This document shows positions 35,358 through 43,386 of a DNA stretch of 64,000 nt, in pieces. Source of the stretch: Woeseiaceae bacterium (GTDB lineage: Bacteria; Pseudomonadota; Gammaproteobacteria; Steroidobacterales; Woeseiaceae); assembly GCA_028280615.1 (NCBI GenBank), contig JANQLK010000027.1, positions 62,001 to 126,000 of the forward strand, written 5' to 3'. The position numbers and the translations under genes are program-made. Position 1 is the stretch's first letter, and every line of letters starts with the position of its first letter. The notes beneath the pieces were generated by a model that had not been told where the DNA came from, did not search any database, and worked only from the letters and a program-made list of their open reading frames with translations.

Positions 35358-35837
35358 TCAAGTGAGGTCCATGGAACCGGGCCCGGGAGGAGCCGGCGTT
35401 TCGATCGTGGCGGGTGGCTCGCAGAGAAAAGGTGTTCCGCCGCGAGTGGCGTGGTACTCGAACACCGCTTCCCGGGTGCGCAGCACAATGAGCACGCCAG
35501 GCGTCAGAACCATCAGATACCCACGGTCCGGGAGCGGGCAACCGGCTGCGGCTGAGCGCCACGTGACGCGTTCGGCGCGCAGAACCCGGATTTCGTCGTC
35601 GGCGAGAGTCGCCGGCCCCCGACGCTTTTTAAGGTCGGCGACGGCATGCTCCACCATCCCCTTAAGCTCAGCATCCATTGGCGCGGCTCTCACTGGCGCC
35701 TCGCGTTTTGCCGCGTTCGCTGGTCCCGCCGGCGTCGGCTGCGGCGCCTCTTGATTGGGTGTCTGACAGGACACCAGCACAAACGCGAGTGCCCCCAGAA
35801 TCTGACTGTGTCGGCGAGCCGCCGTCCGGTCTACCAC
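35358..35837 (-). CDS. small lipoprotein of unknown function
   Basis: The 159-residue protein has a lipoprotein signal (ILGALAFVLVSC, lipobox Cys24) and a Pro/Ala-rich linker (about 25-55). A small domain of about 90 residues follows with two Cys (AAGCPLPDRGYLMVLTPG and TPFLCEPP) that could form a disulfide. The motif AAGCPLPDRGY and the strand VLIVLRTREAVFEYH look conserved-domain-like, but I cannot name the family. It ends about 80 bases after a Pro-rich tail. It is transcribed in the same direction as the subtilase gene downstream but is separated from it by 400 bases. Confidence 0.65.
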   Translation of the reverse strand: MVDRTAARRHSQILGALAFVLVSCQTPNQEAPQPTPAGPANAAKREAPVRAAPMDAELKGMVEHAVADLKKRRGPATLADDEIRVLRAERVTWRSAAAGCPLPDRGYLMVLTPGVLIVLRTREAVFEYHATRGGTPFLCEPPATIETPAPPGPGSMDLT

Positions 35838-36231
35838 CGCGCGGCCCCCCGGTGTGCACTCTCATCCACAGACAGCTCCGTTCATTGCCACCCTCCGACC
35901 AGATGATAGGCAATCATGCGTTGCATTCAAGGCCCGGTCAACGGAACGGTCGGCCGCCACTGTTCTCGTGAGCACCCTGGGATCCGGCAGAGACTCCACC
36001 AGCTCGCGAATCGACAGCCCGGCGACGCGGCGGGCGGCTTTGGTCCTTGCGTGTTCCCGGCGAGCATTTCGCCTGAACGGGCGACAGCGATTTTGCGAAA
36101 ACTGTGAGGCGCGCAACGTCGAGGCATTGGGGCTTCGTGTGGCTCAGGCATCGTCGGTTTTTTTTACACTCGATGCGGCTTCGATTTCGCGGGAATTTTG
36201 AAACTCTTGTTTTTACGAGGAAAGTCTGTGC
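35838..36231. other. no gene seen
   Basis: Several short frames exist but none has a ribosome-binding site or protein-like character. The right half is the upstream region of the sigma-54 promoter and may hold enhancer sites. Confidence 0.4.
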
Positions 36232-36247
36232 TGGTACGGATTTTGCT
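36232..36247 (+). promoter_or_regulatory. sigma-54 promoter upstream of the cohesin-like PEP-CTERM gene
   Basis: TGGTACGGATTTTGCT matches TGGCACGNNNNTTGCW with one mismatch (T for C in the -24 element) and correct spacing. It lies 210 bp before the TTG start, leaving a long 5' leader. The other PEP-CTERM gene in the window has an exact match. Confidence 0.75.
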
Positions 36248-36457
36248 TGTCTTAACCGTAAACGAACAAGCTCGCATCGCGGCCAGCGGCTAGAGCGGCG
36301 ATCAATCGCGAAAACACCAAACGACACGCTCTCAGGCTGTGAGGTCGTGCTCGCTCGGAAAGAGAAGCAACGCTGCGTCGCGCTGTCTGTGCTGGTCGAA
36401 CACTGAAGAATCCCGTAACGTTCCTTAGCATAAGTAAACTAACAATTGGGGTGAATC

Positions 36458-37054
36458 TTGAATATCACTAAAGCTGTGCGCCGCATTTCGGAAGCGGCAG
36501 TCATATTGTTTCTGAGCGCATCTGCGCAGGCCGCCGTTCTGTCTATCGATCCCGTCACCCAGACCGTTGGCGTGGGCCACGATGTCACGCTGGCCGTCAA
36601 CATATCTCGCCTTGGCGACGAGGTGGCACCGTCTCTCGGGGGCTTCAATATTTTCCTGGACTTCGATCCGACCATTCTGGCATTCGACTCGGTTGTGTTC
36701 GGCAACCAGCTGGACCTCGGAATTGAGGGAAGTTTGACACTCGTTGACGACTCAAATCCCGGCGTATTGGAACTATTTGAGCTATCAGAGGAGTCAATCT
36801 CTGACCTCGACCTGTCCCAGCCAGGCGCATTCACCCTCGCGCGGGTGACCTTTCAAGCCATCGCTGCCGGAGTGAGTGACATCTCCTTTGGCCTTGGGCC
36901 CTTCGGCTTTGGGTCGTTTCTGAGCGACGCCCTTGGTGATCCGATCGACTTCACCGCCGGGTCGGCCAGTGTGAAAGTCGCCGAGCCTTCAACTCTGTTG
37001 CTCCTCGGCCTGGGGCTGGCGGGGCTGGGATTCGCCAGGCGCAGAAAAGCCTGA
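36458..37054 (+). CDS. PEP-CTERM protein with cohesin-like domain
   Basis: The 198-residue protein starts at TTG 36458 after a GGGG(TGA) ribosome-binding site. It has a signal peptide (to about residue 25), then a domain at about 27-165 that reads like a cohesin: VLSIDPVTQTVGVGHDVTLA, GGFNIFLDFDPTILAFDSVVF, FTLARVTFQAIAAG. The tail AEPSTLLLLGLGLAGLGFA plus RRRKA is a PEP-CTERM-type exosortase tag. The protein should be exported and processed at the surface. Cohesins bind dockerins, and a dockerin-bearing subtilase is encoded 1.5 kb away, so they may pair. A strong terminator follows. Confidence 0.82.
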   Translation: MNITKAVRRISEAAVILFLSASAQAAVLSIDPVTQTVGVGHDVTLAVNISRLGDEVAPSLGGFNIFLDFDPTILAFDSVVFGNQLDLGIEGSLTLVDDSNPGVLELFELSEESISDLDLSQPGAFTLARVTFQAIAAGVSDISFGLGPFGFGSFLSDALGDPIDFTAGSASVKVAEPSTLLLLGLGLAGLGFARRRKA

Positions 37055-37076
37055 TCGCCCACGCGAATGAGCACGG

Positions 37077-37106
37077 AAAAAGCCCGCCTGACGCGGGCTT
37101 TTTTTG
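37077..37106 (+). terminator. Rho-independent terminator of the cohesin-like PEP-CTERM gene
   Basis: AAAAAGCCCGC-CTGAC-GCGGGCTTTTTTT forms a GC-rich stem followed by a T-run, about 23 bases after the stop codon. Confidence 0.92.
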
Positions 37107-37323
37107 TGGCGGCGCGGACGACTATGGGTGAACTGGACGTCGACGTGTGGGTTTGAGTTCCGGCCCGAGGACCTAGGAAAAACACATCAGTGGCGCCAGG
37201 AGGCTGGCCGTTGGCCTGAACTCGGTGACACCTGCGGGGTGCGAACTGCTAAAGCAAGTCCGTCGTTTTGATTCGGTGCGTGTTCGAGCCGGGGCGCTAC
37301 CGGTTGTCGAAGTTGTCGGGCAT

Positions 37324-37626
37324 TCAGTTGCTCGAAAGTGGCGCGGCATGTCCGTACAGATCCGCAGTCCGTCGCGTTTCAACATCACGCAAAAGCGTGT
37401 TGATGCCTTGTATGCGGCGAATCTCGTTCCAGGTCAGGTCAAAAATCCTGGAGTCGCCGTTGCATGCAAACACCAATGACGCCACGGTTTCCTCAGGGTG
37501 TAGCTGCGTCTCCTGCACGGACATCCATTGGTAGCCATCCTCGATCGCATCGATAAAGCCGCACAATGCGCTGACGAGTTCCTCCCGGAGTTCGTCAGCG
37601 CGCTCAAATCGACATCCGCCTGACAC
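37324..37626 (-). CDS. hypothetical protein of about 100 residues
   Basis: A minus-strand frame from ATG 37626 gives a protein of balanced composition with an acidic helical N-terminal half (ELREELVSALCGFIDAIEDG) and a mixed C-terminal part. No family is recognised and the ribosome-binding site is not clear. It is divergent to the MarR-like regulator, with a perfect 9-bp inverted repeat between them, which suggests they are a regulated pair. Confidence 0.4.
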   Translation of the reverse strand: MSGGCRFERADELREELVSALCGFIDAIEDGYQWMSVQETQLHPEETVASLVFACNGDSRIFDLTWNEIRRIQGINTLLRDVETRRTADLYGHAAPLSSN

Positions 37627-37645
37627 TGCACAATCCCCATTATAT

Positions 37646-37682
37646 TAGTCCCGCGGATGAGACTATCACATAGGCGGGACTA
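37646..37682. promoter_or_regulatory. inverted repeat, possible operator of the MarR-like regulator
   Basis: TAGTCCCGC (37646-37654) and GCGGGACTA (37674-37682) are perfect reverse complements 19 bases apart, directly followed by a TTGACA -35-like sequence (37683-37688). Placement between the divergent hypothetical gene and the MarR-like gene suits an autoregulatory operator. Confidence 0.6.
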
Positions 37683-37753
37683 TTGACAATACTATGTAAA
37701 ATGTAATGAGGTGATAGAAAACACGGTACTTGCGCTTAGTGGATAGCGGAACA

Positions 37754-38260
37754 ATGGATCAGCAGTACATCGACGATTTGACCAAAGAGAAACGCGTTGC
37801 ATGGGGGGTGCCGATTTTCATTCGCCTGTGGTTGTCCGGCTTGTGCCAAAGCCAGGCGGCGCAGTCCTGGACCATTGCGCAGCTGGCAATCGTATTCGAG
37901 GTCACCCAGGCGTACCTGTTTCGCGAAGAATCCCACACGGCGACATCATTGGCCCAGGAACTGAAGCTGCCGATTCAAACGGTATCCCGGACGGTACGCG
38001 ATTTGCGAAAGATGGGATTGATAACGCAAATCGAGGCATCGGACGACGCAAGGAAAAAGATTCTACAACCAGCGCATGAGTTCTTCGAACGCGATGCCAT
38101 GGTGTCGCTCGCACAATCGTTTTGCAGCCAGTGGTATCACGGTTGGGACGAGCTGGACAAGGCCCACGGCGCAGAATGGTATTTTCCAATGAGTCGGTGC
38201 TCGAACAACGTGGCAAAAATGGGCATCGATGAGTTCAAGCTGCTCGCGAAGAACGAGTGA
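37754..38260 (+). CDS. MarR-type winged-helix regulator
   Basis: The 168-residue protein from ATG 37754 contains a winged helix-turn-helix: TATSLAQELKLPIQTVSRTVRDLRKMGLITQ (about residues 63-93), followed by DARKKILQPAHEFFER, as in MarR proteins. Dimerisation helices occupy both ends. Ligand and targets are unknown. The inverted repeat just upstream is a likely binding site. A TTG 8 codons upstream is an alternative start. Confidence 0.75.
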   Translation: MDQQYIDDLTKEKRVAWGVPIFIRLWLSGLCQSQAAQSWTIAQLAIVFEVTQAYLFREESHTATSLAQELKLPIQTVSRTVRDLRKMGLITQIEASDDARKKILQPAHEFFERDAMVSLAQSFCSQWYHGWDELDKAHGAEWYFPMSRCSNNVAKMGIDEFKLLAKNE

Positions 38261-38397
38261 TGGTGGGGTGGTTTGTGGCGTACGTCGAAGGATCCGATGC
38301 CGCGCGGTGATGATGGTCGCAATCGCTTCCGCCACTCGGGCCTGGTATGACGTCGAAATCCGTTTCTTCACGGCCGCTCGCGGAATTCCCGAGCTCT

Positions 38398-39213
38398 TCA
38401 AGCCGGCAGCGTCTTCTCTCCAACTGCCTTGAAGAATGTGTAGCAGAAAGTCCCGTCTGCTTCGGCAGTTCGGTACAGCGCTTCTATTCCTTCGTCGAAG
38501 ACGGTCGCATCGACGATCCCGGCTTGGATCGCAGGGGAACGAACGCCCTCGATCATTGCCGTAAACGTCTTCCTGGTGAACCCGTCAACGAAATGCGGTC
38601 TGCTGGAATCCACATAGACCATGCGTGGTGACACCCGAACAGGGCAATACCCGGACTGATTGAGCAGCGGATAGAGCTGTCGCCCGATGTGGGCATCACC
38701 ACCGGCTCTGCGTTGTAGCTCGACCTGACAATTGATCGCCGCATCTGCGGCGTCGCTTTCGGGGTAGAAGTACGTTGAACCGTGGTCGCCTTCGATCACC
38801 GTGACTGTGCCACCCGGTTTCAGGACGGCTCTCAGCCTGATCAGGGCTTCAATTGGGTTCGGCAGGTGCTCGAGCACAAAGCACAGGAAAACATGATCGA
38901 ATGTCTCGGATTGGAACGGCAGCGAGAATATGTCGGCTTGGCGAAAATCGATGCCTGTAAATCCCGCCGCATGTGCGGTTTTTTTCGCCTGCCCCAGGGA
39001 CTCAGCCGAGATATCGATCGAAGTTATCTTGGCCCCCGGGCTGTTTTGCGCGAGCGTTAGGGTCTGTGCGCCGACCCCGCAGCCCGCTTCAAGCACTGTG
39101 CTGCCCTCGGGGAAATGCGTATCCGAGTGCAACAGCTCGACCAGAGTGCGCGCCTGATCCTGCAAGCGAACGGCCTCTGCGGGTTCATAGCCGTGAACGT
39201 ACTGTCCTTTCAT
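38398..39213 (-). CDS. class I SAM-dependent methyltransferase
   Basis: The 271-residue protein has the SAM-binding motif I VLEAGCGVGAQTLTLA (about residues 40-55), acidic motif II ITSIDISAESL, motif FRQADIFSLPFQSETFDHVF and post-motif FVLEHLPNPIEALIRLRAVLKPGG. It belongs to the UbiE/Methyltransf_11 group of small-molecule methyltransferases. The C-terminal about 110 residues are specific to the subfamily and may select the substrate, which is unknown. It stands alone, convergent with the MarR-like gene. Confidence 0.88.
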   Translation of the reverse strand: MKGQYVHGYEPAEAVRLQDQARTLVELLHSDTHFPEGSTVLEAGCGVGAQTLTLAQNSPGAKITSIDISAESLGQAKKTAHAAGFTGIDFRQADIFSLPFQSETFDHVFLCFVLEHLPNPIEALIRLRAVLKPGGTVTVIEGDHGSTYFYPESDAADAAINCQVELQRRAGGDAHIGRQLYPLLNQSGYCPVRVSPRMVYVDSSRPHFVDGFTRKTFTAMIEGVRSPAIQAGIVDATVFDEGIEALYRTAEADGTFCYTFFKAVGEKTLPA

Positions 39214-39381
39214 CTATTGAGTTCCTTTCTGCAACAGCGAAGCCTCGATCTTCAAAGTCTACCTGCTGATTGGGTTCATTGCGCGTTGGGGTCGAAACGG
39301 CTTTATACCTCGAAGCCGTCGAGAAGTCGGCGACTATCGCCTGAGCGATAGCCGCCGTCGTGCTTTCGGCGACGTAAGGAA

Positions 39382-40218
39382 TCAGTCGTCATCTTCATCG
39401 TCATCATCGTCATCATCGTCACGGCCGAAGTGACGAGCGTCCGCGAGGATCGTACGGTACTCACGATTCTGAACGGTCCGATTGTTGTCGAAGCCGCCGT
39501 TGAGGTGGCGGATCTCATCCTGGATCGCCTCGATTTGACGGCTGGAGAGCTCGATCGGCTCCTTGAGCAGAATCCACTGGACGTCGGCAACGCAGGGCGG
39601 CGTCGTGGTCGAGCCGACATAGCGGAACGAGCGCAGCGTGCGAGGCGGCAGGTCGCGGAGATCGACCGAGATCTGATCACCCTCGAAGCCGTTATTGATG
39701 GACTCTACGATCGGCTCGAAGTCTCTGTTGTAGCTGCCTTCTTCGACGAACACGGCCAGAACCGCGAGCGCGCCGTTCGCCGCCTGATTGACGAAGTGCA
39801 TCTCCAGCGGCGTGCGTTCGCCATTAACGACGTGCTCCGCCGCCGAATGAAAATGAAACTGCACGAAGTCATACCTGGTCTTACCGATACGTATCGAGTT
39901 CGACTGGGTCAGGTCGAACCACTCGTAGTTGGTGCTCAGCTCCTCTTCCTCGAAATGGATCGATCGGCCGTAGTCGACACGCAAGCGGGATACATTTCGC
40001 CGCTTACCGTCGCCGGTACTCAACGCGATCGGCGACTGATCCGGGCCGCCGCAATTGTTTACCCGATCGCCGGTATCGATGCTCTGCCAGGCGGCCGGGC
40101 AGTCTATACAGTCATAGCCGAAGTCGGTTTCCGAGCTTACGGCCGCCGATGAGATGCAGAATATGGCAAAGGCCGATGCGGCTATGGCCAATCTGCGGTT
40201 TCCCGTATTGTCGTACAT
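39382..40218 (-). CDS. alpha-type carbonic anhydrase with poly-aspartate tail
   Basis: The 278-residue protein starts at ATG 40218, right after GGGAGGAAG. It has a signal peptide (to about AVSSE) and an alpha-carbonic anhydrase domain: WQSID.. then NNCGGPDQSPIAL, Zn ligands in QFHFHSAAEH (two His) and EMHFVN (third His), and the closing STTTPPCVADVQWILL. The enzyme hydrates CO2 in the periplasm. The last about 13 residues are almost only Asp (with one Glu), encoded by a GAT/GAC repeat; this tail is outside the family fold. A different (beta-type) anhydrase lies 2.4 kb away. Confidence 0.92.
   Translation of the reverse strand: MYDNTGNRRLAIAASAFAIFCISSAAVSSETDFGYDCIDCPAAWQSIDTGDRVNNCGGPDQSPIALSTGDGKRRNVSRLRVDYGRSIHFEEEELSTNYEWFDLTQSNSIRIGKTRYDFVQFHFHSAAEHVVNGERTPLEMHFVNQAANGALAVLAVFVEEGSYNRDFEPIVESINNGFEGDQISVDLRDLPPRTLRSFRYVGSTTTPPCVADVQWILLKEPIELSSRQIEAIQDEIRHLNGGFDNNRTVQNREYRTILADARHFGRDDDDDDDDEDDD
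39385..39420 (-). repeat. trinucleotide repeat encoding poly-Asp
   Basis: Twelve consecutive GAT/GAC/GAA codons (minus strand) form a microsatellite-like run at the end of the alpha-carbonic anhydrase gene. Length variation by slippage would change only the acidic tail. Confidence 0.85.
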
Positions 40219-40499
40219 TGGTTCTTCCTCCCAATTGCTCACTTGATTCACGCCGCCGTTCGTCGAAGGCGCGCAGTCCAGGCCACCGGTACTTGTCGGA
40301 CGGCGACCCGTTGATGTTCCCTACTACGAGAACCGGGCGTGAATACCCTCAAGTAGTTTTGAGTGCTTGTCGTCTCTGCGTTTATGAGCAACGGGCACGC
40401 ACCGATTCGAATCTGGAAAGTGCCAAAGCCAGGCGAGCAAACACCGCCTGTCGTGCCTGGCGAGCCCTAGAGGGGTGCTTTGGTGAGACGAGTGAAGGC

Positions 40500-40832
40500 G
40501 CGCACCTGAGGTCTTGCCTACGCTGACGCGCCCGAGCTGCGTCAATCGCCGGAATTCCCCACCGTGGCATGGCCACAATGCGCGATGCGGTGAGTCGGCG
40601 TAAGAATGTCGAGCTTGAAATCCGCCACGTCGGAGCGTGAAACAAACGCCGTCTCCGATAAGCCAACGTGCTTTGCGGCGTCGAGCATCCGAGGCTCTGA
40701 AAGGTCGTCCGCATCCAGCACGATCCCCGCCGGATTGGCGCCGTTCCCGTTCCGGGTGAACGCAGAGACGACACGGGCGGGGATTGCCGGAATCATCTTC
40801 GCAACTCCGGGATTGTTCCCTCGCACTACCAT
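40500..40832 (-). pseudogene. PhzF-family isomerase, frameshifted and truncated
   Basis: From ATG 40832 (or 40796) the frame reads RVVSAFTRNGNGANPAGIVL, MLDAAKHVGLSETAFV and IAHCGHATVG, the N-terminal domain of PhzF-like proteins. It then stops at 40542. In another frame, from about 40557, EFRRLTQLGRVSVGKTSGA continues the family sequence, so a small indel broke the gene, and the remaining two thirds are missing. The start overlaps the stop of the upstream SDR gene, so it was once part of that operon. Confidence 0.75.
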
Positions 40833-41578
40833 GACTCCGCGAAGGGGCGGACGGTGGTTTCGAACGACCACGCCGTTCGGTGCTGATGCGCCATGTGATG
40901 GACCTCGTCTGCGATTGCGTCCGGGCCCGCGAAGAAGTCTTCGCGCTCCCAAGGCCAGTCGCTGGGCGGCACCAACCACGACGGGCGATCTGCATCCGAC
41001 TCACCCAGCCAGGTCACGTCGATGGGCGCATCGATCGTGACGTAGCCAACGTGGACCTTTTTCGGCCCAAGGTCTCGTGCCAGCGATTCACAGAGTACGC
41101 GCTGCGCCGCCTTCGTCGGCGCGAATAAGGCGTAATTCGGAACACCGCGATACGAGGCCGTGTTGCCGGTCGCAATGATGACGCCACGCTGCGCATCGAC
41201 CATCGCCGGTGCGACGGCGCGCGCCAGATACAGCAAAGCCGTCGTGTTGACGCGGAAGTTGCGTTCCAGCTCGCGCGGATTCAACTCGAGAAAAGTGCCG
41301 AAGCTGTGTGATACGGCGTTGTAAATCAGCACCTCGACCCGTCCCAGGTCTGTTTCGACGTTCGCAACCGTGCGCGTCAGTGTGTCGAGATCACCTACGT
41401 CACAGGGATAGGCGTGCGCATCGGTAATCTCTCGCGCCAGCCGGCTCAGCCTCGGCTCGTTGCGGGCGATCATCGCGACGCGATAGCCCTGTTCGAACCT
41501 TCGTACGAGGGCCGCGCCTGTCGAGTCACCCACGCCGGCAATCAGGCATACGGGTTTTTCGCTGCCGTCGCCGTTCAT
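40826..41578 (-). CDS. short-chain dehydrogenase/reductase family protein lacking the catalytic Tyr
   Basis: The 250-residue protein has a Rossmann fold with CLIAGVGDSTGAALVRRF, YPCDVGDLDTL, VLIYNAVSHSFGTF (NAG-like motif) and the Ser-containing IIATGNTASYRG. The usual YxxxK is FAPTK here, so the catalytic Tyr is Phe while the Lys is kept. A subfamily with FAxxKAAQR at this site exists, so this may be natural rather than decay. The reaction is therefore uncertain. The gene leads a pair with the broken PhzF gene. Confidence 0.8.
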   Translation of the reverse strand: MNGDGSEKPVCLIAGVGDSTGAALVRRFEQGYRVAMIARNEPRLSRLAREITDAHAYPCDVGDLDTLTRTVANVETDLGRVEVLIYNAVSHSFGTFLELNPRELERNFRVNTTALLYLARAVAPAMVDAQRGVIIATGNTASYRGVPNYALFAPTKAAQRVLCESLARDLGPKKVHVGYVTIDAPIDVTWLGESDADRPSWLVPPSDWPWEREDFFAGPDAIADEVHHMAHQHRTAWSFETTVRPFAESW

Positions 41579-41587
41579 GATCGTCGC

Positions 41588-42001
41588 TTAGTCGGCTTCT
41601 CGATGTTCGTACGGTTCGCCGTACTTGTCGTTGCGCTCGCCGGCCCGAACGACCCGGTGAATCGCCGGATCGAACTCGTAGGTTCGAATCCACTCGAGAT
41701 CACCCTTCGTCTTCAACAAGGACGAATGCGGCGATCGCGCGGTGACGCGATACTCCGTTTCGACCACGCGGCAGGCGACGCCACCGAAATCGAACGTGTA
41801 ATCGTCGTCACCCGGGTGCACGTAACGCACATGGTAGAGCTTCCAGAACTGACCGTCGTGCGCATAGATCGCAAAGCTCATCTCGTGGGTGTCGTATTGC
41901 CAATGCCAGTTGCTGCTCTGGTAGACCTTTCGCCAGTCCGCCAAGCGGCTGCCGTCTGCAAACGACTCACCCTTTACATTCCAGGGGAGCTTGTCTTTCA
42001 T
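41588..42001 (-). CDS. hypothetical protein, 137 residues
   Basis: The start is ATG 42001, with AGGAGA 6 bases upstream; a longer frame has no support. The protein is rich in aromatic residues (SSNWHWQYDTHEMSFAIYAH, FWKLYHVRYVHPGDDDYTFD) with no signal peptide, suggesting a small beta-rich cytoplasmic domain. The family is not recognised. It is 28 bases after the AhpD-like gene, in an apparent operon with that gene and the beta-carbonic anhydrase. Confidence 0.7.
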   Translation of the reverse strand: MKDKLPWNVKGESFADGSRLADWRKVYQSSNWHWQYDTHEMSFAIYAHDGQFWKLYHVRYVHPGDDDYTFDFGGVACRVVETEYRVTARSPHSSLLKTKGDLEWIRTYEFDPAIHRVVRAGERNDKYGEPYEHREAD

Positions 42002-42029
42002 CGATATCTCCTGGCAAGACCGACTGCGT

Positions 42030-42575
42030 TCATGCCGCCTTGTGGCGCAGGAGGCTGGCATAACCGTTCGTGGCCAATGAATGTCCCACCAGCTTGAAGT
42101 AGTCCGGGCTGCCTTCGACACCAAACGCATCCACGAGCCGGTTGACGTAATTGAACAGCGAGACCACGTTGATCGCGTCTTCGATCGTCTGCTCCGCGAC
42201 GCCGAGTTCGATCAGGACGTCGATATCAGCCTGGGCAATCGCAGCCGGCGTGCGGGTCAATTTTTCGGCAAACGGCAGGAGGTGTCGTACCGTTTCGGAA
42301 ACACCTTCGATGCCGGCGCCTTTGTCGAGCGTCGATACGGTTTCCGCCGGTACGCCCATGGCGGTCAAAGTCGCGCGGTGGGCGTCCAGACAGAAATCGC
42401 AACCGTTCAGGCGCGACACATGGGCGGCGATGATTTCACGCTCCGGTTTGGTCAGCTCGGAGGGGCCGAGCATGACCGTTTCGATGAAATCCAGGAGCGG
42501 CCGGTAGACGTTCGGCGACCGCAGAAACACATCGGCGACACCCTGGAAGTCTTTGGAATAACTGAAGTTGGGCAT
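42030..42575 (-). CDS. carboxymuconolactone decarboxylase / AhpD-like peroxidase-related protein
   Basis: The 181-residue protein from ATG 42575 (GAGGAGAC ribosome-binding site) has the AhpD-like helical fold with the redox motif NGCDFCLDAHR (Cys-Asp-Phe-Cys then His), PSELTKPEREIIAAHVSRL before it and IEDAINVVSLFNYVNRLVDA after it. Such proteins reduce peroxides through a thiol relay, or have unknown redox roles. It lies 25 bases after the beta-carbonic anhydrase gene, so the two are co-transcribed and probably share the LysR regulator. Confidence 0.85.
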   Translation of the reverse strand: MPNFSYSKDFQGVADVFLRSPNVYRPLLDFIETVMLGPSELTKPEREIIAAHVSRLNGCDFCLDAHRATLTAMGVPAETVSTLDKGAGIEGVSETVRHLLPFAEKLTRTPAAIAQADIDVLIELGVAEQTIEDAINVVSLFNYVNRLVDAFGVEGSPDYFKLVGHSLATNGYASLLRHKAA

Positions 42576-42600
42576 GACTGTCTCCTCAAAACGCTTTGGA

Positions 42601-43221
42601 TCATTTGCTGGCAATCGACTCGACAGCCGGTTCCGCACGGTCCTCGACGACCTTGGTGAGCTGTTCTGAATCGATGTCGTAGAAGTAGCCGAATACGTTG
42701 ACATGTCGTGGCGTCCCGAGGGACTCGCGCATTAGCCGGGTGTCATGTTCGAGCGAGGACACGTAGTCGCCGATGCAGATGCTGTCTCGCGGGTACAAAT
42801 CCGAGATGTCCACTTCGTGCTCGTTCCGGTACGCATCGATGATGCCGTCGGCGGTAAACGAAGTGGCGCCGCAGTGGCTGTGGTGCACGATGACCACGTT
42901 CTCGATACCGAACAGATGCTGTGCAACCGTGACGGAGCGCAGTGCATCCACGGCTCGCCCGCCCGCGACAACGACCTCGAAGACCGTCGCCGTCGACGCA
43001 GCCTTGTTGCCCGCCTCGTCGGTCACGATGTCGCCGGGAAACACGTCACCGAGTTCCTTGGCGACCGCGGCGGGAATGCCCACCGCCCTCGGATCGAAGC
43101 AGTAGACCACTACCGTCTTGAGCGGCACAGCCTGCGAAAACGCCCCCCGCGTGGCCGCCTCGTCGTAATCCGCTTGCTTGGAAAATGCGTATGCGTCGAA
43201 GTTGTGGGTCGTGTGATTCAC
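42601..43221 (-). CDS. beta-type carbonic anhydrase family protein
   Basis: The 206-residue protein has both zinc-site motifs of beta-carbonic anhydrases: VVVYCFDPRAVG (Cys-x-Asp-x-Arg) and VIVHHSHCGATSF (His-x-x-Cys). The start is GTG 43221 because GGAGG lies 7 bases upstream. The first motif has Pro where canonical enzymes have Ser (CxDSR), so the active site may differ, and a related hydrolase activity is possible. It is the first gene of the operon with the AhpD-like and hypothetical genes, divergent to a LysR regulator. Confidence 0.82.
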   Translation of the reverse strand: MNHTTHNFDAYAFSKQADYDEAATRGAFSQAVPLKTVVVYCFDPRAVGIPAAVAKELGDVFPGDIVTDEAGNKAASTATVFEVVVAGGRAVDALRSVTVAQHLFGIENVVIVHHSHCGATSFTADGIIDAYRNEHEVDISDLYPRDSICIGDYVSSLEHDTRLMRESLGTPRHVNVFGYFYDIDSEQLTKVVEDRAEPAVESIASK

Positions 43222-43351
43222 GGTACGCCTCCATTTGCCTTTATGCCTGAAGACCAAGATTGCTTGAGCCAAATGGCTCGTACTGATCCTGGAGAGCACT
43301 TATTTCAAGTAAATTCAGCGGTACTCGCAAACGATCGTTTCTTTGCCTAGA

Positions 43352-43366
43352 CTTAGTAAAACTAAG
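43352..43366. promoter_or_regulatory. short inverted repeat in the LysR divergent region
   Basis: CTTAG-TAAAA-CTAAG (a T-N11-A-type dyad) lies 20 bases before the lysR ATG, in the region shared with the divergent carbonic anhydrase operon. It fits a LysR-family recognition site. Confidence 0.5.
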
Positions 43367-43386
43367 CCAACAGGAGAACGCTGCGC

